The notes under the pieces were generated by a model. It was not told the origin of the DNA. It was given only the letters and a program-made list of their open reading frames with translations, and made no database searches. A DNA stretch of 64,000 nucleotides, from positions 1-64,000 of the forward strand of contig CAJQKF010000079.1 in assembly GCA_905478855.1 (NCBI GenBank), read 5' to 3'. This document shows, one piece after another, positions 38,945 to 51,605 of the stretch. The translations under genes and the position numbers were made by a program. The first letter of the stretch is position 1; every line of letters begins with the position of its first letter. The stretch comes from an uncultured Gammaproteobacteria bacterium (GTDB lineage Bacteria; Pseudomonadota; Gammaproteobacteria; Arenicellales; CAJQKF01).

Positions 38945-39415
38945 TTAGAAACGATAATGAGAAAATGCTTTATTCGCTTCAGCCATCCGGTGAGTCTCCT
39001 CTTTCTTACGAGCAGCACCCCCGCGGTTCTCAGAAGCGTCCATTAACTCACCAGCCAACCTGGCTGACATGGATTTCTCACTACGCTTTCGAGCAGAATC
39101 AACCACCCAACGCATAGCTAACGCAGCACGTCTAGACGGCCTAACTTCTACAGGCACTTGATAGGTAGCGCCGCCTACTCGACGACTTTTAACCTCGACG
39201 ACCGGGCTAACCGACTCTAACGCAGAACCAAAAACCTCAAGAGGTTCGGCTTTACCACGCTCTACAATAATATCTAACGCATCATACAAAATGCTTTCCG
39301 CAATGGATTTTTTTCCATCTCGCATTAATACGTTTACAAATTTAGCAACTGTCTGATTGTGAAACTTAGGATCAGGCAGTATTTCACGTTTAGGTACTTC
39401 TCTTCTTCTTGGCAT
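38945..39415 (-). CDS. rpsG: 30S ribosomal protein S7 (uS7)
   Basis: 156 aa, the common bacterial length. [18 protein letters not shown] start; [16 protein letters not shown] core. In E. coli S7 represses translation of the str operon by binding the rpsL-rpsG spacer. Confidence 0.99.
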   Translation of the reverse strand: MPRRREVPKREILPDPKFHNQTVAKFVNVLMRDGKKSIAESILYDALDIIVERGKAEPLEVFGSALESVSPVVEVKSRRVGGATYQVPVEVRPSRRAALAMRWVVDSARKRSEKSMSARLAGELMDASENRGGAARKKEETHRMAEANKAFSHYRF

Positions 39416-39451
39416 TACACCAGTCCGTTTATCTGGAATATTTTAGTTAAC

Positions 39452-39469
39452 CACGGAAAAATCTCCGTG
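39452..39469 (-). promoter_or_regulatory. Hairpin in the rpsL-rpsG spacer, possible S7 control site
   Basis: CACGGA (39452-39457) and TCCGTG (39464-39469) form a 6-bp stem. It lies in a 189-bp spacer that is unusually long for this operon and has further small hairpins (GCTGA/TCAGC, CTCG/CGAG). The corresponding E. coli spacer binds S7. Function here is inferred from position. Confidence 0.4.
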
Positions 39470-39604
39470 ATCTACACATAGCAAATCACCGATCAAACAA
39501 ACTCGCAGAAACGAGCTTGCCAGACGGCAATTCGCACGCTGACTAATCAGCAAAAATTATTGCACTAGCCGACCCACTGTTAAGTTAGGGCGGGTAAAAT
39601 CCAA

Positions 39605-39979
39605 CTAGGATTTTGGTTTTTTAGCTCCGTACTTAGAACGACCTTGTCTTCGTTCTGCGACGCCTGAAGTATCCAGAGCGCCTCGCACAGTGTGGTATCG
39701 AACACCAGGTAAATCTTTTACACGTCCGCCACGTATCAGCACTACAGAGTGCTCCTGCAGATTGTGGCCTTCACCACCAATATACGTTGAAACTTCAAAA
39801 CCATTGGTCAAACGAACCCTGGCAACCTTCCTCAACGCGGAATTTGGTTTCTTAGGTGTTGTGGTGTACACACGGGTACAAACCCCTCGTTTTTGTGGAC
39901 ATGCCTCTAATGCAGGCACATTCGATTTAACGATTTGTTTGATTCTTGGCTTTCTAACTAATTGATTGATTGTAGGCAT
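39605..39979 (-). CDS. rpsL: 30S ribosomal protein S12 (uS12)
   Basis: 124 aa from [12 protein letters not shown], same as E. coli; an upstream in-frame start inside the leader is rejected. [14 protein letters not shown] and the [12 protein letters not shown] region carry the streptomycin-relevant lysines in wild-type form (KKPNS and RVKDLPG). First gene of the str operon. Confidence 0.99.
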   Translation of the reverse strand: MPTINQLVRKPRIKQIVKSNVPALEACPQKRGVCTRVYTTTPKKPNSALRKVARVRLTNGFEVSTYIGGEGHNLQEHSVVLIRGGRVKDLPGVRYHTVRGALDTSGVAERRQGRSKYGAKKPKS

Positions 39980-40033
39980 TATTGTAAAAAATCGCTGTAT
40001 TCTAAAAATTCGGCTCAGCTGCAAAGGGCGGCG

Positions 40034-40062
40034 ATTCTATGCTTGATACCGATAGTTGTCAA
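40034..40062 (-). promoter_or_regulatory. str operon promoter
   Basis: Minus strand TTGACA (40062-40057), 17-bp spacer, TAGAAT (40039-40034), then a GC-rich CGCCGCCC. Near-consensus, 54 bp before rpsL. It separates rpsL-rpsG-fusA-tufA-S10 transcription from rpoBC. Confidence 0.85.
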
Positions 40063-40068
40063 GATTAA

Positions 40069-40095
40069 TGTGACCCTGATTTAATCAGAGCCACA
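40069..40095 (-). terminator. Hairpin after rpoC
   Basis: Two 12-base arms (40069-40080 and 40084-40095) pair with two mismatches around a 3-base loop, 13 bp after the rpoC stop and just before the str promoter. There is no good U-tract (TTAATCTT follows), so termination may be partial. Confidence 0.5.
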
Positions 40096-40108
40096 TCGCT
40101 GTTTGTCC

Positions 40109-43100
40109 TTATGCAGACGCCGCTTCATCGGTTTCGTCAACAACACTCGCTTCATCACCAATAATTGATGATCCGAGAAGCTCCTCGAGTTCATCTGTTT
40201 GGTTTACAGCGGAATTTTTGCGACGTTTACGTTCTTCATGATAGGCAAGTCCGGTACCTGCAGGTATCAATCTACCCACAATCACGTTTTCTTTAAGCCC
40301 ACGCAATGTATCACGTTTACCTTTTATACATGCTTCGGTCAATACACGAGTAGTTTCCTGAAAGGACGCGGCGGAAATAAATGAATCAGTAGTCAATGAT
40401 GCTTTAGTAATACCTAGCAGCACTGGTGTGTATTCAATTAAATCTTCATCACGCTCCATCAAACGCTCGTTCTCTTCCAGAACAGTAGAGCGGTCAAGCT
40501 GATCCCCTGGGAGCAACCTCGAACCACCTGGATTCTCAATACGCACTTTTCGAAGCATCTGTCGGACTATCACTTCGATATGCTTATCGTTAATCTTTAC
40601 GCCCTGAAGTCTATACACTTCTTGCACTTCTTGAACGATGTAATTACACAGTTCGTCCACACCCAATAGCGCCAATATATCTTCGGCAATCATTGGACCA
40701 TCAACAATAACCTCACCTCGTTCTACACTCTCTCCCTCAAATACATTGATATGCCGTATTTTTGGAATCAAATGCTCAATTGATGATCCATCAAGTGCTG
40801 TAATTACGAGTCTTTGCTTACCCTTAGTTTCCTTACCAAAAGAAATAACTCCAGACATACCTGCAAGAATCGCAGGTTCTTTAGACTTTCGTGCCTCAAA
40901 AAGCTCTGCTACACGAGGCAAACCACCGGTAATATCTCGAGTCTTGGAGGACTCTTGCGGAATTTTAGCAATAATATCACCGGATGCTATTTCCTGACCG
41001 TCGCTCACGACAATTGTAGCTCCAGCAGGGATCTGATATCGAATAGGCATGTCAGTCCCAGGAATCATCGCAGGATTACCTTCAGGATCAAGAACACTCA
41101 CTGTAGGCTTGACATCAGCCGCGCTACCACGACGTTGACGGGTATCCAGGACCAACATCGTAGACTGACCTGTTATCTCATCAACTTGCTGAGTAATACT
41201 TACTCCCTCGATCATATCGGCGACTTGAATCTTACCCGCTCCCTCAGTAACCACTGGATGCGTATGCGGATCCCATTGTGCAACCATTTGACCCGATGTA
41301 ACAGCATCGCCATCGTTAACCGTAATAAGGGCGCCATATGGCATCTTGTAACGTTCCCGATCGACACCGTGCACATCCTGAATAACTAGCTCACCCGATC
41401 GCGATACAGCGATATGATGATTATCCTTATTTCGAACCGTTTTTATGCGATTGAATGTTACCGTACCGGTATTTCGGACTTCTACGTTGCTTATAGCGGC
41501 CGCACGTGATGCTGCACCACCAATATGGAAGGTACGCATAGTTAACTGCGTTCCAGGCTCACCAATACTCTGAGCCGCGATAACGCCTACCGCCTCTCCT
41601 TTGTTAACTAAGTGCCCACGTCCAAGATCACGTCCATAACAAGCCGCACAAATACCGTATCGAGTTGCGCACGTTACTGGCGAACGAACAAATACTGTAT
41701 TTATGTTATTGGTCTCAATAATTTCAATTTCTTTTTCTTCGATCATTGAGCCGGAAGCGATCAAGATAGATTCATCGACTGGACTTATAACATCATTAAC
41801 CAGAACACGACCTAGAATCCTATCATGCAGAGGGATAACTACATCGCCACCTTGAACAATTGCTTCTCGCTCTGTTCCTTGATCCGTGCCACAGTCATCT
41901 TCCGTAACAACAAGATCCTGACAAACGTCAACCAAACGACGCGTTAGATAGCCGGAGTTTGCAGTTTTTAATGCCGTATCAGCTAGACCCTTACGAGCAC
42001 CATGAGTGGATATAAAGTACTGCAGTACATTCAGACCTTCACGAAAATTAGCCGTAATTGGCGTTTCAATAATGGACCCATCCGGTTTAGCCATCAATCC
42101 ACGCATACCCGCTAATTGACGAATTTGCGCGTGACTACCACGAGCCCCAGAATCCGCCATCATATAGATGGAGTTGAATGACTCCTGGGCAACTCTTTCA
42201 CCCTGAGCATTTTCGACTTCATCCGTTTTCAGTTGATCCATCATAGAATTAGCAATTGAATCACTCGCATGCGTCCAGATATCTACAACCTTATTATATC
42301 GCTCTCCGTCAGTTAACAGACCAGAACCATACTGCGTCTGAATAGTTTTAACTTCATTTTCGGCAGCCTGCAAAGTACTAGCCTTAGTATCCGGAATTTG
42401 CATATCGTTGACACCAATGGAAACGCCTGATCGCGCCGCCATTGAGAAACCGGTATACATCAGCTGGTCGGCAAAAATTACCGTTTCCTTAAGCCCAACA
42501 TTTCGGTAACAACTGTTTATAACAGCCGATATAGCCTTCTTAGACATGACTCGGTTGAGTTCTGCAAACGGCATACCTTTCGGCAAGATTCGAGATAACA
42601 GAGCGCGGCCAACAGTCGTTTCCTTCAATTCAATATTAGCAATGAGCTCACCGTCATCATTACGACTAAACTCTTCAATTCTAGCCCTAATTTTGGCATG
42701 AATATCAACACTGCCACTCTCGTACGCACGATTAACCTCATCAACATCAGAAAAAACCATGGCTTCTCCCTTTACATTGATTTTCTCACGAGTCATGTAG
42801 TACAAACCCAGAACAATATCCTGAGACGGCACGATAATCGGCTCACCATTCGCTGGCGACAAAATGTTATTCGATGACATCATTAGCGATCGAGCTTCTA
42901 ATTGTGCCTCGATTGCTAACGGTACATGTACCGCCATCTGATCACCGTCAAAGTCAGCATTATACGGGGTACATACAAGCGGGTGCAGCTGAATCGCTTT
43001 ACCCTCAACCAATACAGGTTCAAAGGCTTGTATACCCAATCGATGCAAAGTTGGTGCACGATTCAGCAACACAGGGTGTTCCCGAATCACTTCTTCAAGA

Positions 43101-44335
43101 ATATCCCAAACCACAGGCTCTTCACTCTCGACCATCTTTTTGGCTTGCTTAATCGTAGTCGAAAGTCCACGTAATTCAAGCTTGCTAAAAATAAACGGCT
43201 TAAATAGCTCAAGTGCCATTTTCTTAGGAATGCCACACTGATGCAGTTTCAGAGTAGGACCGACAACGATTACTGAACGACCGGAATAATCGACTCGTTT
43301 ACCAAGTAAATTTTGACGGAATCGGCCTTGCTTACCCTTAATCATATCCGCTAAGGATTTCAATTGGCGTTTATTCGGCCCTGTTACAGCCTTTCCACGC
43401 CGACCATTATCGAGTAACGCATCACACGCTTCCTGAAGCATACGCTTTTCATTGCGTACAATAATATCCGGTGCATTTAGATCAAGTAGTCGACGGAGTC
43501 GGTTGTTTCGATTAATTACACGTCGATATAAATCATTTAAGTCCGATGTAGCAAAACGCCCACCGTCCAACGGCACCAATGGCCGCAGATCAGGAGGGAG
43601 AACCGGCATAACATCCAATACCATCCATTCCGGCTTATTACCCGAATGAATAAACGCTTCAATTACTCTAAGACGTTTGGTCAATTTCTTGCGCTTGGTA
43701 TCCGAGTTGGTGGCTGCCAACTCTTCTCGCAGCTCCATAGCTATTTCATCAAGCTGCAGTTCTTTCAGCAGGTCTTTAACTGCTTCTGCGCCCATACGCG
43801 CATCAAATTCAGCACCAAACTGCTCTATAGCTTCGAAATAACCATCCTCTGTAAGAAGCGCTCCTTCCTCAAGAGTGGTCATACCGGGATTGATAACCAC
43901 ATAAGCCTCAAAATACAGAACACGTTCTATTTCGCGAACAGTCATGTCCAGCATTAAACCGAGCCGAGACGGTAAGGACTTTAGGAACCAGATATGTGCA
44001 ACAGGACTGGCTAGTTCAATATGACCCATTCGTTCACGGCGCACCTTGGACAACGTCACTTCGACGCCACACTTTTCACAAATAACACCACGGTGCTTCA
44101 AACGTTTGTATTTACCGCATAAACATTCGTAATCACTAACCGGGCCAAATAGCTTTGCGCAAAACAAACCATCGCGTTCTGGCTTAAATGTCCGATAATT
44201 AATTGTTTCCGGCTTCTTAACCTCACCATAGGACCACGAGCGAATTTTCTCGGGGGAAGCAATACCAATACTTATAGAATCAAAGTCCTGTTCGGCATCT
44301 GTCTTGCGATTATAAAGACTAAATAAATCTCTCAT
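40109..44335 (-). CDS. rpoC: RNA polymerase beta' subunit
   Basis: 1408 aa (1407 in E. coli). Zinc site 1 around residues 70-88 ([19 protein letters not shown]), catalytic NADFDGDQM near 458-466 with the three Mg-binding aspartates, zinc site 2 starting at [20 protein letters not shown] near 815-835, and the conserved C-terminal GLIPAGTG-type region. 59 bp after rpoB. Confidence 0.99.
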   Translation of the reverse strand: MRDLFSLYNRKTDAEQDFDSISIGIASPEKIRSWSYGEVKKPETINYRTFKPERDGLFCAKLFGPVSDYECLCGKYKRLKHRGVICEKCGVEVTLSKVRRERMGHIELASPVAHIWFLKSLPSRLGLMLDMTVREIERVLYFEAYVVINPGMTTLEEGALLTEDGYFEAIEQFGAEFDARMGAEAVKDLLKELQLDEIAMELREELAATNSDTKRKKLTKRLRVIEAFIHSGNKPEWMVLDVMPVLPPDLRPLVPLDGGRFATSDLNDLYRRVINRNNRLRRLLDLNAPDIIVRNEKRMLQEACDALLDNGRRGKAVTGPNKRQLKSLADMIKGKQGRFRQNLLGKRVDYSGRSVIVVGPTLKLHQCGIPKKMALELFKPFIFSKLELRGLSTTIKQAKKMVESEEPVVWDILEEVIREHPVLLNRAPTLHRLGIQAFEPVLVEGKAIQLHPLVCTPYNADFDGDQMAVHVPLAIEAQLEARSLMMSSNNILSPANGEPIIVPSQDIVLGLYYMTREKINVKGEAMVFSDVDEVNRAYESGSVDIHAKIRARIEEFSRNDDGELIANIELKETTVGRALLSRILPKGMPFAELNRVMSKKAISAVINSCYRNVGLKETVIFADQLMYTGFSMAARSGVSIGVNDMQIPDTKASTLQAAENEVKTIQTQYGSGLLTDGERYNKVVDIWTHASDSIANSMMDQLKTDEVENAQGERVAQESFNSIYMMADSGARGSHAQIRQLAGMRGLMAKPDGSIIETPITANFREGLNVLQYFISTHGARKGLADTALKTANSGYLTRRLVDVCQDLVVTEDDCGTDQGTEREAIVQGGDVVIPLHDRILGRVLVNDVISPVDESILIASGSMIEEKEIEIIETNNINTVFVRSPVTCATRYGICAACYGRDLGRGHLVNKGEAVGVIAAQSIGEPGTQLTMRTFHIGGAASRAAAISNVEVRNTGTVTFNRIKTVRNKDNHHIAVSRSGELVIQDVHGVDRERYKMPYGALITVNDGDAVTSGQMVAQWDPHTHPVVTEGAGKIQVADMIEGVSITQQVDEITGQSTMLVLDTRQRRGSAADVKPTVSVLDPEGNPAMIPGTDMPIRYQIPAGATIVVSDGQEIASGDIIAKIPQESSKTRDITGGLPRVAELFEARKSKEPAILAGMSGVISFGKETKGKQRLVITALDGSSIEHLIPKIRHINVFEGESVERGEVIVDGPMIAEDILALLGVDELCNYIVQEVQEVYRLQGVKINDKHIEVIVRQMLRKVRIENPGGSRLLPGDQLDRSTVLEENERLMERDEDLIEYTPVLLGITKASLTTDSFISAASFQETTRVLTEACIKGKRDTLRGLKENVIVGRLIPAGTGLAYHEERKRRKNSAVNQTDELEELLGSSIIGDEASVVDETDEAASA

Positions 44336-44394
44336 TTGTTAACCTCATGCAGGTTGATTAGTTCGTATGATTTAATAAAAAGATTGAGAATCAA

Positions 44395-47300
44395 TTACTT
44401 ATCCTGCTGCATCTCTATATTAAGACCAAGGGAACGGATCTCCTTAATCAACACGTTAAAGGACTCAGGTATACCAGCTTCCATACGCTGATCACCCTTC
44501 ACTATATTTTCGTATATTTTAGTACGGCCAGGTACATCATCAGATTTCACGGTCAACATCTCCTGTAACGTATACGACGCACCATATGCTTCGAGCGCCC
44601 AAACCTCCATTTCACCAAAACGCTGACCACCGAATTGAGCTTTACCCCCAAGCGGTTGCTGCGTAATAAGACTGTAAGGCCCAGTGGATCGTGCATGCAT
44701 TTTGTCATCAACCAAGTGATTCAGCTTCAAAATATACATGTACCCAATGGTTACTAAGCGGTCAAATGGTTCTCCGGTACGACCATCAAATAATTGCGTT
44801 TGCCCGCTTTCAGGCAAATCAGCAAGCTTCAACATGTCCTTAATTTCTGCCTCAGAGGCGCCATCAAAAACAGGTGTAGCCATAGGTACACCACCTCTGA
44901 GATTCATCGATAACTCGTGTATTTCCTCATCAGAGAACTGATCAAGATCCTCTTTTCGGCCTGATTTGTTGTAGACCTTATCGAGAAACTTGCGCATTTC
45001 AGCAGCTTTTGCATGCTGTTCAATCATACGATTTATCTTTCGTCCAAGCCCCGCTGCAGCCCAACCCAAATGAACTTCAAGAACCTGTCCAACATTCATT
45101 CGAGACGGAACACCCAAAGGATTAAGAACAATATCTACGGCAGTACCATCGGCGGAAAACGGCATATCTTCGACTGGCACAATCTTTGAGATTACACCTT
45201 TATTTCCATGACGACCTGCCATTTTGTCACCGGGTTGGAGTCTACGCTTAATCGCAATGAAAACTTTAACCATTTTCATCACGCCTGGAGCTAGATCATC
45301 ACCGGCTTCTAGTTTCGATCGTTTCTCAGCGAACAACTCATCAAACTGGAAGCGCTGGGCATCCAAACCATTTCGTATTTGCTCAAGCGAACTATTTGCA
45401 TCTTCATCACGGAGACGAATTTCATTCCAAAGCCTACGATTTACTGTAGCGAGATACTCGTCAGTTATCGTATCACCAGAGCGCAAACCGTTCGGACCGC
45501 CTTCTGCAACCTGGCCCACAATTAACCGTTCAATACGATCATAAGTATCGCCTTCAACAATTCTGAACTGATCGTCTAAATCCTTCCGGATTCGACCAAG
45601 CTCTTCAGCTTCATTCGAAAGCGCTCTCGCATCTTTTTCTACGCCATCTCGTGTAAAAACCTGAACATTAATTACGGTACCACTCATGCCGGAAGGCATA
45701 CGCAAAGAAGTATCCTTAACATCAGAAGCCTTTTCACCAAAAATAGCTCGTAGTAACTTTTCCTCAGGTGTTAATTGGGTCTCTCCTTTCGGAGTAACCT
45801 TCCCGATCAGAATATCGCTTGGTTCAACTTCTGCACCAACATAAACAATACCCGATTCATCAAGCTTAGCTAACGCAGATTCACCCACATTAGGAATATC
45901 TCGTGTTATTTCCTCTGAACCTAACTTGGTATCGCGAGCAACACAGGTACGTTCTTCAATATGTATCGAAGTGTAGATATCATCTTTAACCAAACGCTCA
46001 GATATTAAAATTGAATCCTCGAAGTTGTAGCCGTTCCAAGGCATAAATGCTACTAGAACGTTCCGCCCAAGGGCGAGCTCACCCGTATCAGTTGACGGAC
46101 CGTCAGCCATTACATCACGAGCCTTAACCTTATCGCCTACCTTAACAAGGGGGCGCTGGTTAATCGTTGTATTTTGATTAGAACGCGTATATTTAACCAA
46201 GTTGTATATATCAACCCCTGGATCGCCATCAGCTGTCTCATCATCATTAACTTTGATAACGATTCGTCCGGAATCCACCGTTAAAACGGTCCCACCACGT
46301 TTGGCAAGGACAACAACACCAGAGTCCATGGCAACCTTACGTTCCATACCAGTACCAACCAACGGCTTCTCACTCTGTAGAGTAGGAACAGCCTGACGCT
46401 GCATATTGGAACCCATCAATGCACGATTAGCATCATCATGCTCTAGAAACGGTATCATTGACGCCGCAACAGAAACAACCTGGGAAGGAGCAATATCAAT
46501 ATAATCAATTTGATCAGGCGTAGATAGCGTAAACTCGTTTTTATAACGACAGGAAACTAGCTCATCAGTTAGTTTATTTTTAGCGTCAACTTTTGCATTT
46601 GCCTGAGCAATTATGAATTTATGTTCTTCGATAGCAGAAAGATAATCAATTTCATCGGTAACAACATTATCGATAACTTTTCGATACGGAGTTTCTAGAA
46701 AACCATACTCATTAGTTCTCGCAAAAACGGCTAAAGAATTGATCAACCCGATGTTTGGTCCTTCTGGTGTTTCGATAGGACATACACGCCCATAATGGGT
46801 TGCGTGCACATCTCGAACTTCAAAACCTGCACGCTCTCGAGTCAAACCACCCGGGCCAAGCGCCGAAACACGCCGCTTGTGTGTAACCTCAGATAAGGGG
46901 TTCGTCTGATCCATGAACTGCGAAAGTTGACTGGAACCAAAGAACTCTTTGATTACAGCTGAAACTGGTTTCGCATTAATCAAGTCTTGCGGGGTTAACG
47001 CCTCAGATTCAGCGAGAGACAAACGTTCGCGCACTGCACGCTCTACCCGAACCAAACCAATTCGAAATTGATTTTCTACTAACTCACCAACAGAACGTAC
47101 CCGTCGATTACCTAGATTATCGATATCATCTACATCACCACGACCATTTTTAAGATCAACGAGTGTCTGCATTACTTCAATAATGTCTTGCTGACTTAAA
47201 ATCCCCGGTCCTTCATCGTTATCACGACCAAGACGACGATTAAACTTCATACGACCTACTGCAGATAAGTCGTATCGATCGATATTGAAAAACAGATTGG

Positions 47301-48477
47301 TAAATAGCGCTTGAGCAGCTTCCTTCGTTGGAGGCTCACCAGGACGCATCATTCGATATATTTCTACCTGAGCTTCAAGGATGGAACGAGTTGAATCCAA
47401 TCTAAGAGTGTCAGAGATAAATGGTCCACGATCGATATCATTAGTGTAAATCGTTTCAATTTTATCAAAACCGGCTTTCTGCAATTGCTCTACGGATTCT
47501 TCGGTTAACAAGTCATTGGCTTCCATCAGAACTTCGCCGGTGTCTGAGTCAATGATATCTTTAGCTAACGCTCGGCCGGCCACGAAATCCAATGGGATTT
47601 CTACTCGCGTAATCCCAGCCTTCTGGAGTTCACGAATATGCTTCGCAGTTACTCGTTTGCCAGATTCGACCAGCACTTTGCCTCGAGCACCAAGCAAATC
47701 AAAATGCAGCTGCTGACCACGTAGTCTTTCTGGAACTAGATCCATTTCACATTTTTGATCGCCAAGATAGATCATGTCGTTACCAAAAAATAACGCCAAT
47801 ATCTCCTCGGTGGAATAACCAAGCGCACGTAAAATTATTGTTCCGGGTAACTTCCGCCGTCTATCAATGCGTACATACAAATTATCCTTTGGATCGAATT
47901 CCAAATCCAACCATGAACCACGATAAGGTATTACACGGGAAGAAAACAATAGTTTTCCTGACGCGTGAGTTTTACCTTTATCGTGATCAAAAAATACACC
48001 TGGGGAACGATGCAGCTGTGAAACTACAACACGTTCTGTACCGTTGATGACAAACGTTCCATTATCTGTCATGAGTGGAACTTCACCCATGTAAACATCT
48101 TGCTCTGTTACATCTTTGACAGTCTTTGTATTTGAATTATCGTGTTTATCAAAGATTATCAAACGTAAAACAACTCGCAATGGCGCTGAGTAGATCAGGC
48201 CTCGCTGCTGGCATTCACGAACATCGAACGGGGGGACGCCTAAGCGATAGCTAACAAAGTCTAATGACGCTTTGCCATTATAACTTTCAATAGGAAATAC
48301 ACTTTTAAATGCGGCTTGCAGTCCTTGATCGATACGTAATTCTGGCTTCGTATCCAACTGCAAACAACGGTCGTAGGACTCCTTCTGGGTTTCCAGAAGA
48401 TAGGGGATCAGATCCGTATCATTACGGGTACTGAAATTTTTACGGATTCTCTTTTTTTCGGTAAACGAATAATCCAT
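44395..48477 (-). CDS. rpoB: RNA polymerase beta subunit
   Basis: 1360 aa (1342 in E. coli). Rifampicin region near residue 515 with [20 protein letters not shown] and [12 protein letters not shown] in sensitive-type sequence; C-terminal [20 protein letters not shown]. Preceded by the rplL-rpoB attenuator/processing hairpin. Confidence 0.99.
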   Translation of the reverse strand: MDYSFTEKKRIRKNFSTRNDTDLIPYLLETQKESYDRCLQLDTKPELRIDQGLQAAFKSVFPIESYNGKASLDFVSYRLGVPPFDVRECQQRGLIYSAPLRVVLRLIIFDKHDNSNTKTVKDVTEQDVYMGEVPLMTDNGTFVINGTERVVVSQLHRSPGVFFDHDKGKTHASGKLLFSSRVIPYRGSWLDLEFDPKDNLYVRIDRRRKLPGTIILRALGYSTEEILALFFGNDMIYLGDQKCEMDLVPERLRGQQLHFDLLGARGKVLVESGKRVTAKHIRELQKAGITRVEIPLDFVAGRALAKDIIDSDTGEVLMEANDLLTEESVEQLQKAGFDKIETIYTNDIDRGPFISDTLRLDSTRSILEAQVEIYRMMRPGEPPTKEAAQALFTNLFFNIDRYDLSAVGRMKFNRRLGRDNDEGPGILSQQDIIEVMQTLVDLKNGRGDVDDIDNLGNRRVRSVGELVENQFRIGLVRVERAVRERLSLAESEALTPQDLINAKPVSAVIKEFFGSSQLSQFMDQTNPLSEVTHKRRVSALGPGGLTRERAGFEVRDVHATHYGRVCPIETPEGPNIGLINSLAVFARTNEYGFLETPYRKVIDNVVTDEIDYLSAIEEHKFIIAQANAKVDAKNKLTDELVSCRYKNEFTLSTPDQIDYIDIAPSQVVSVAASMIPFLEHDDANRALMGSNMQRQAVPTLQSEKPLVGTGMERKVAMDSGVVVLAKRGGTVLTVDSGRIVIKVNDDETADGDPGVDIYNLVKYTRSNQNTTINQRPLVKVGDKVKARDVMADGPSTDTGELALGRNVLVAFMPWNGYNFEDSILISERLVKDDIYTSIHIEERTCVARDTKLGSEEITRDIPNVGESALAKLDESGIVYVGAEVEPSDILIGKVTPKGETQLTPEEKLLRAIFGEKASDVKDTSLRMPSGMSGTVINVQVFTRDGVEKDARALSNEAEELGRIRKDLDDQFRIVEGDTYDRIERLIVGQVAEGGPNGLRSGDTITDEYLATVNRRLWNEIRLRDEDANSSLEQIRNGLDAQRFQFDELFAEKRSKLEAGDDLAPGVMKMVKVFIAIKRRLQPGDKMAGRHGNKGVISKIVPVEDMPFSADGTAVDIVLNPLGVPSRMNVGQVLEVHLGWAAAGLGRKINRMIEQHAKAAEMRKFLDKVYNKSGRKEDLDQFSDEEIHELSMNLRGGVPMATPVFDGASEAEIKDMLKLADLPESGQTQLFDGRTGEPFDRLVTIGYMYILKLNHLVDDKMHARSTGPYSLITQQPLGGKAQFGGQRFGEMEVWALEAYGASYTLQEMLTVKSDDVPGRTKIYENIVKGDQRMEAGIPESFNVLIKEIRSLGLNIEMQQDK

Positions 48478-48527
48478 GCAGACCTCTTGACCGGTGTATA
48501 TTCCGGCTAAACCAAATATTTTACAAA

Positions 48528-48566
48528 CACAACAAGGCCGATCGCATTTACGACCAGCCTTGTGTG
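48528..48566 (-). promoter_or_regulatory. rplL-rpoB intercistronic hairpin (attenuator/RNase III-type site)
   Basis: On the minus strand CACACAAGGCTGGTCG pairs with CGATCGGCCTTGTTGTG over 16 base pairs (two G-U pairs) with one bulged T and a 6-base loop. It lies between rplL and rpoB, where E. coli has a partial terminator and an RNase III site that set the ratio of L7/L12 to polymerase. The function is inferred from that parallel. Confidence 0.7.
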
Positions 48567-48615
48567 CAACTAAATTGCGCTAAGCCCTTTACAGGACCTA
48601 GCTACGACAGTCAGC

Positions 48616-48996
48616 TTACTTAAGCTCAACAGTCGCGCCGGCTTCCTCAAGCTGTTTCTTGAGGTCTTCAGCTTCTGCTTTCTCGACACCTTCTTTAATA
48701 GCTGCCGGAGCGCTTTCTACAAGATCTTTCGCTTCTTTCAGACCTAGACCTGTCAGACCACGAACAACCTTAATAACGCCAACTTTCTTCTCACCAAAAG
48801 AGGTAAGAATTACGTCAAAGTCAGTTTTCTCTTCAACTGCTGCGCCTGCGTCTCCGCCGGCTGCAGGAGCTGCAACAGCAACTGCAGCTGCTGCTGATAC
48901 GCCGAATTTTTCTTCCATATCTTTGATCAGTGAAGACAGATCAAGAACGGACATTTCAGAAATCGCATCCAGGATTTCGTCTTTGGATATAGCCAT
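48616..48996 (-). CDS. rplL: 50S ribosomal protein L7/L12 (bL12)
   Basis: 126 aa. N-terminal dimerisation domain, Ala/Gly-rich hinge (about 38-55, [20 protein letters not shown]), and C-terminal factor-binding domain with [20 protein letters not shown]. Follows rplJ by 59 bp. Confidence 0.99.
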   Translation of the reverse strand: MAISKDEILDAISEMSVLDLSSLIKDMEEKFGVSAAAAVAVAAPAAGGDAGAAVEEKTDFDVILTSFGEKKVGVIKVVRGLTGLGLKEAKDLVESAPAAIKEGVEKAEAEDLKKQLEEAGATVELK

Positions 48997-49055
48997 GTTT
49001 GGTTAAACTCCGATTGAGTATTGGGTAAAAATTACTTAAGGGCTGATCGTTTCGC

Positions 49056-49580
49056 TTATGCGGACTGCCGGCTTTCCTCAACGGCTGCCAAAGTTCTAAC
49101 GAACCTCGACGGCACTTCATTGAGTGTCTGCACGAACTTAGCGATGGGTGCTTGCATAGTTCCAACAAGGGTTGCAAGTAATTCATCACGTCCAGGCAGT
49201 TTAGCTAACGCTTCAATTTGCTCAATATTGAGCATCTCACCGCCCATACTACCAACGGTGATATTGAGGTCGTCATATTCTTTCGCAAATTTGCTAATCA
49301 ATTTGGCAACAGCAACGGGATCTTCGGACGAGGTCAATATAACAGGACCAACAAAATGATCCTTAAGACCTTCAAACGATGACCCATCAACAACACGTTT
49401 TGCAAGAGTGTTTTTAACAACTCGAACAAAAACACCTGTTTCTCTCGCCTGATCACGCAAACCTGTGACTTGCGAAACGGTGAGTCCCCGGTACTCAGCA
49501 AGAATCATTGCTTGGGCCGCGGAAACTGATTCCGTAACCTCGGCAACTACTGCCTGTTTCTGGGTGAGACTCAAGCTCAT
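49056..49580 (-). CDS. rplJ: 50S ribosomal protein L10 (uL10)
   Basis: 174 aa (165 in E. coli). N-terminal rRNA-binding domain with LTQKQAVVAEVTESV and AEYRGLTVSQVTGLR; C-terminal helix carries L12 dimers. Preceded by an L10-type leader. Confidence 0.98.
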   Translation of the reverse strand: MSLSLTQKQAVVAEVTESVSAAQAMILAEYRGLTVSQVTGLRDQARETGVFVRVVKNTLAKRVVDGSSFEGLKDHFVGPVILTSSEDPVAVAKLISKFAKEYDDLNITVGSMGGEMLNIEQIEALAKLPGRDELLATLVGTMQAPIAKFVQTLNEVPSRFVRTLAAVEESRQSA

Positions 49581-49640
49581 ATGAGCATTCTCCTAAAGGT
49601 TAAGTTTAAGCACATACCAAAAACAATAGTTAGCAATATG

Positions 49641-49715
49641 TACCGCCTACGTAGGCCGATCTTACAATCATTAAGCCGATGCCTGGGGCAAGGAGTACGA
49701 CACCTACGGTCTTTG
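49641..49715 (-). promoter_or_regulatory. L10 (rplJ) mRNA leader
   Basis: On the minus strand ACCGTAGG (5' side) and CCTACGTAGGCGGT (3' side) can form a long-range stem around a TTAATGATTG stretch. This is the pattern of proteobacterial rplJ leaders bound by the L10-L12 complex for feedback. It sits within the 198-bp spacer between rplA and rplJ. Confidence 0.65.
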
Positions 49716-49778
49716 ACATTTCCGGAATATCAGCTATCGCGTCAATTCCGAACCCCGAAATTCTTTTACATCTATCTT

Positions 49779-50474
49779 TTAGATATCCAGAGACGCTCGA
49801 TCAACTCGAACACCTGGGCCCATAGTCGTAGATAATGTAACTCGACGAATGTATTGGCCTTTTGCAGTTGATGGTTTGGCCTTAATCAAGCTACCAAGCA
49901 ACGCATCTAAATTTTCTTTAAGGGCATCAGCTTCAAACGAAGACTTGCCTATAGTGGAATGTATGATCCCGGCTTTATCAATTCGAAATTGAACCTGACC
50001 GGCTTTGGCATTACGAACTGCTGTTTCAACATCTGTCGTAACAGTACCAACCTTGGGATTAGGCATTAAGCCACGAGGGCCAAGAATCTGACCTAATCTT
50101 CCGACAACTCGCATAGTAGCTGGTGTCGCTATACATATATCAAAATCCATAACGCCTTTTTGGATTGATGCTGCTAAATCATCAAGACCGACTAGATCAG
50201 CGCCAGCTGCAGTAGCTTTCTCCGCATCATCACCATCAGCAAATACTGCCACACGTACAGTTTTGCCTGTACCACGAGGCAATACGGTTGCACCGCGTAC
50301 ATTCTGATCCGATTTTTTAGCGTTTACACCAAGATTTATAGCTACATCGACCGATTCGTCAAACTTTGCGGAGGCTGTTTCTTTAACAAGGGTTAAAGCC
50401 GCATCGAGCTCATAGAAAGAATCTCGATCTACCTTAGCAACAACACCGTTAAAACGTTTACCTTTAGAAGCCAT
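49779..50474 (-). CDS. rplA: 50S ribosomal protein L1 (uL1)
   Basis: 231 aa (234 in E. coli). Two-domain stalk protein with [15 protein letters not shown], the classic signature. In E. coli L1 represses rplKA by binding the rplK leader. One base separates it from rplK. Confidence 0.99.
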   Translation of the reverse strand: MASKGKRFNGVVAKVDRDSFYELDAALTLVKETASAKFDESVDVAINLGVNAKKSDQNVRGATVLPRGTGKTVRVAVFADGDDAEKATAAGADLVGLDDLAASIQKGVMDFDICIATPATMRVVGRLGQILGPRGLMPNPKVGTVTTDVETAVRNAKAGQVQFRIDKAGIIHSTIGKSSFEADALKENLDALLGSLIKAKPSTAKGQYIRRVTLSTTMGPGVRVDRASLDI

Positions 50475-50906
50475 TTACACACCCTCCGTATCTATACCCA
50501 TACTACGGGCACTACCAGCAATTATACGAACTGCATTATCCATATCGTAAGCACTTAAATCAGGCATTTTGATCTTAGCGATTTCCTCAAGCTGCTCACG
50601 AGTCGCTACGCCAACTTTATTTTTATTAGGCTCTGAACTACCTTTACCTAACCCAAGGGCCTTTTTGAGTAAAACAGAAGCAGGTGGAGTTTTCTTTATA
50701 TAGGTAAAACTCTTATCCGAATAGACTGTGATAATCACAGGTACCGGCATTCCATTCTCTAAGTCCTGAGTATCAGCGTTAAATGCCTTACAAAACTCCA
50801 TGATATTGACACCATGCTGGCCCAATGCAGGACCAACTGGTGGACTAGGTTTTGCAGCTCCCGCAGGAACCTGCAACTTAATGTAAGCATCGATCTTCTT
50901 TGCCAT
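50475..50906 (-). CDS. rplK: 50S ribosomal protein L11 (uL11)
   Basis: 143 aa. [20 protein letters not shown] with the flexible proline-rich switch, and a C-terminal rRNA-binding domain ending [13 protein letters not shown]. Part of the GTPase-associated centre and needed for RelA activation. Confidence 0.99.
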   Translation of the reverse strand: MAKKIDAYIKLQVPAGAAKPSPPVGPALGQHGVNIMEFCKAFNADTQDLENGMPVPVIITVYSDKSFTYIKKTPPASVLLKKALGLGKGSSEPNKNKVGVATREQLEEIAKIKMPDLSAYDMDNAVRIIAGSARSMGIDTEGV

Positions 50907-50965
50907 TTAACACTCCGTCGGGTGCAATCGGTAGAAACTCCACCTCCCCGTTTAAATTATTGAAT

Positions 50966-50986
50966 TTGAGTTACGCGCTAACTCAA
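50966..50986. repeat. Inverted repeat between nusG and rplK
   Basis: TTGAGTTA and TAACTCAA form a perfect 8-bp stem around CGCGC. No U-run follows, so it is probably an mRNA hairpin upstream of rplK rather than a full terminator; a leader or processing role is possible. Confidence 0.5.
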
Positions 50987-51010
50987 TGAAACATAAAAAC
51001 TAATAACTAC

Positions 51011-51589
51011 TTATCCTTTCTCAACCTGACCAAAGCTCAATTCCACAGGCGTTGACCGACCAAAGATCGAAACTGAAACCTTTAATTTGTTCTTTTCGAA
51101 ATTGACGTCCTCAACGGTTCCATTGAAATCCTGAAAAGGACCGTCAATAACCCGCACCATTTCACCAGGGGCGAAAGTATATTTAGGCTTGGGATTATCA
51201 GAGCTATCTTGTACTTGCTGAAGAATCGCTTGAGCTTCGCGATCAGTTATTGGCGCAGGACGAGACGCCGTACCGCCAATAAAACCCGCAACGCGAGGAA
51301 CTGATTTAATCAGATGCCAAGACTCATCATTCATTTCCATTTGTACGAGGACATAACCTGGAAAGAATTTTCTTTCACTGGTCCGCTTCTGGCCGTTACG
51401 CATTTCGACTACCTCTTCAGTAGGGACAAGAATCTCACCGAAATAACTCTGTAGCGACGCACGATTAATATGCTCTAAAATAGCTTTTTGAACATTTTTT
51501 TCATAGCCAGAGAAAGCTTGCACAACATACCATTTCATATCGGATGGCGCTGCTTTTTCGCTGCTAACTTCTTCCACTTCGGTATTCAT
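51011..51589 (-). CDS. nusG: Transcription elongation/antitermination factor NusG
   Basis: 192 aa from MNTEVEEV, with a GGAGAA ribosome site just after the secE stop; the core starts [13 protein letters not shown] at residue 18. NGN domain with [13 protein letters not shown] and a C-terminal KOW domain with [20 protein letters not shown] longer upstream frame overlapping secE is rejected. Co-transcribed with secE. Confidence 0.98.
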   Translation of the reverse strand: MNTEVEEVSSEKAAPSDMKWYVVQAFSGYEKNVQKAILEHINRASLQSYFGEILVPTEEVVEMRNGQKRTSERKFFPGYVLVQMEMNDESWHLIKSVPRVAGFIGGTASRPAPITDREAQAILQQVQDSSDNPKPKYTFAPGEMVRVIDGPFQDFNGTVEDVNFEKNKLKVSVSIFGRSTPVELSFGQVEKG

Positions 51590-51605
51590 CTTAGTTATTC
51601 TCCAC

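Noticed and set aside
49581-49778. Coding gene between rplJ and rplA
   Set aside because: The spacer fits the L10 leader RNA; the frames there are not gene-like.
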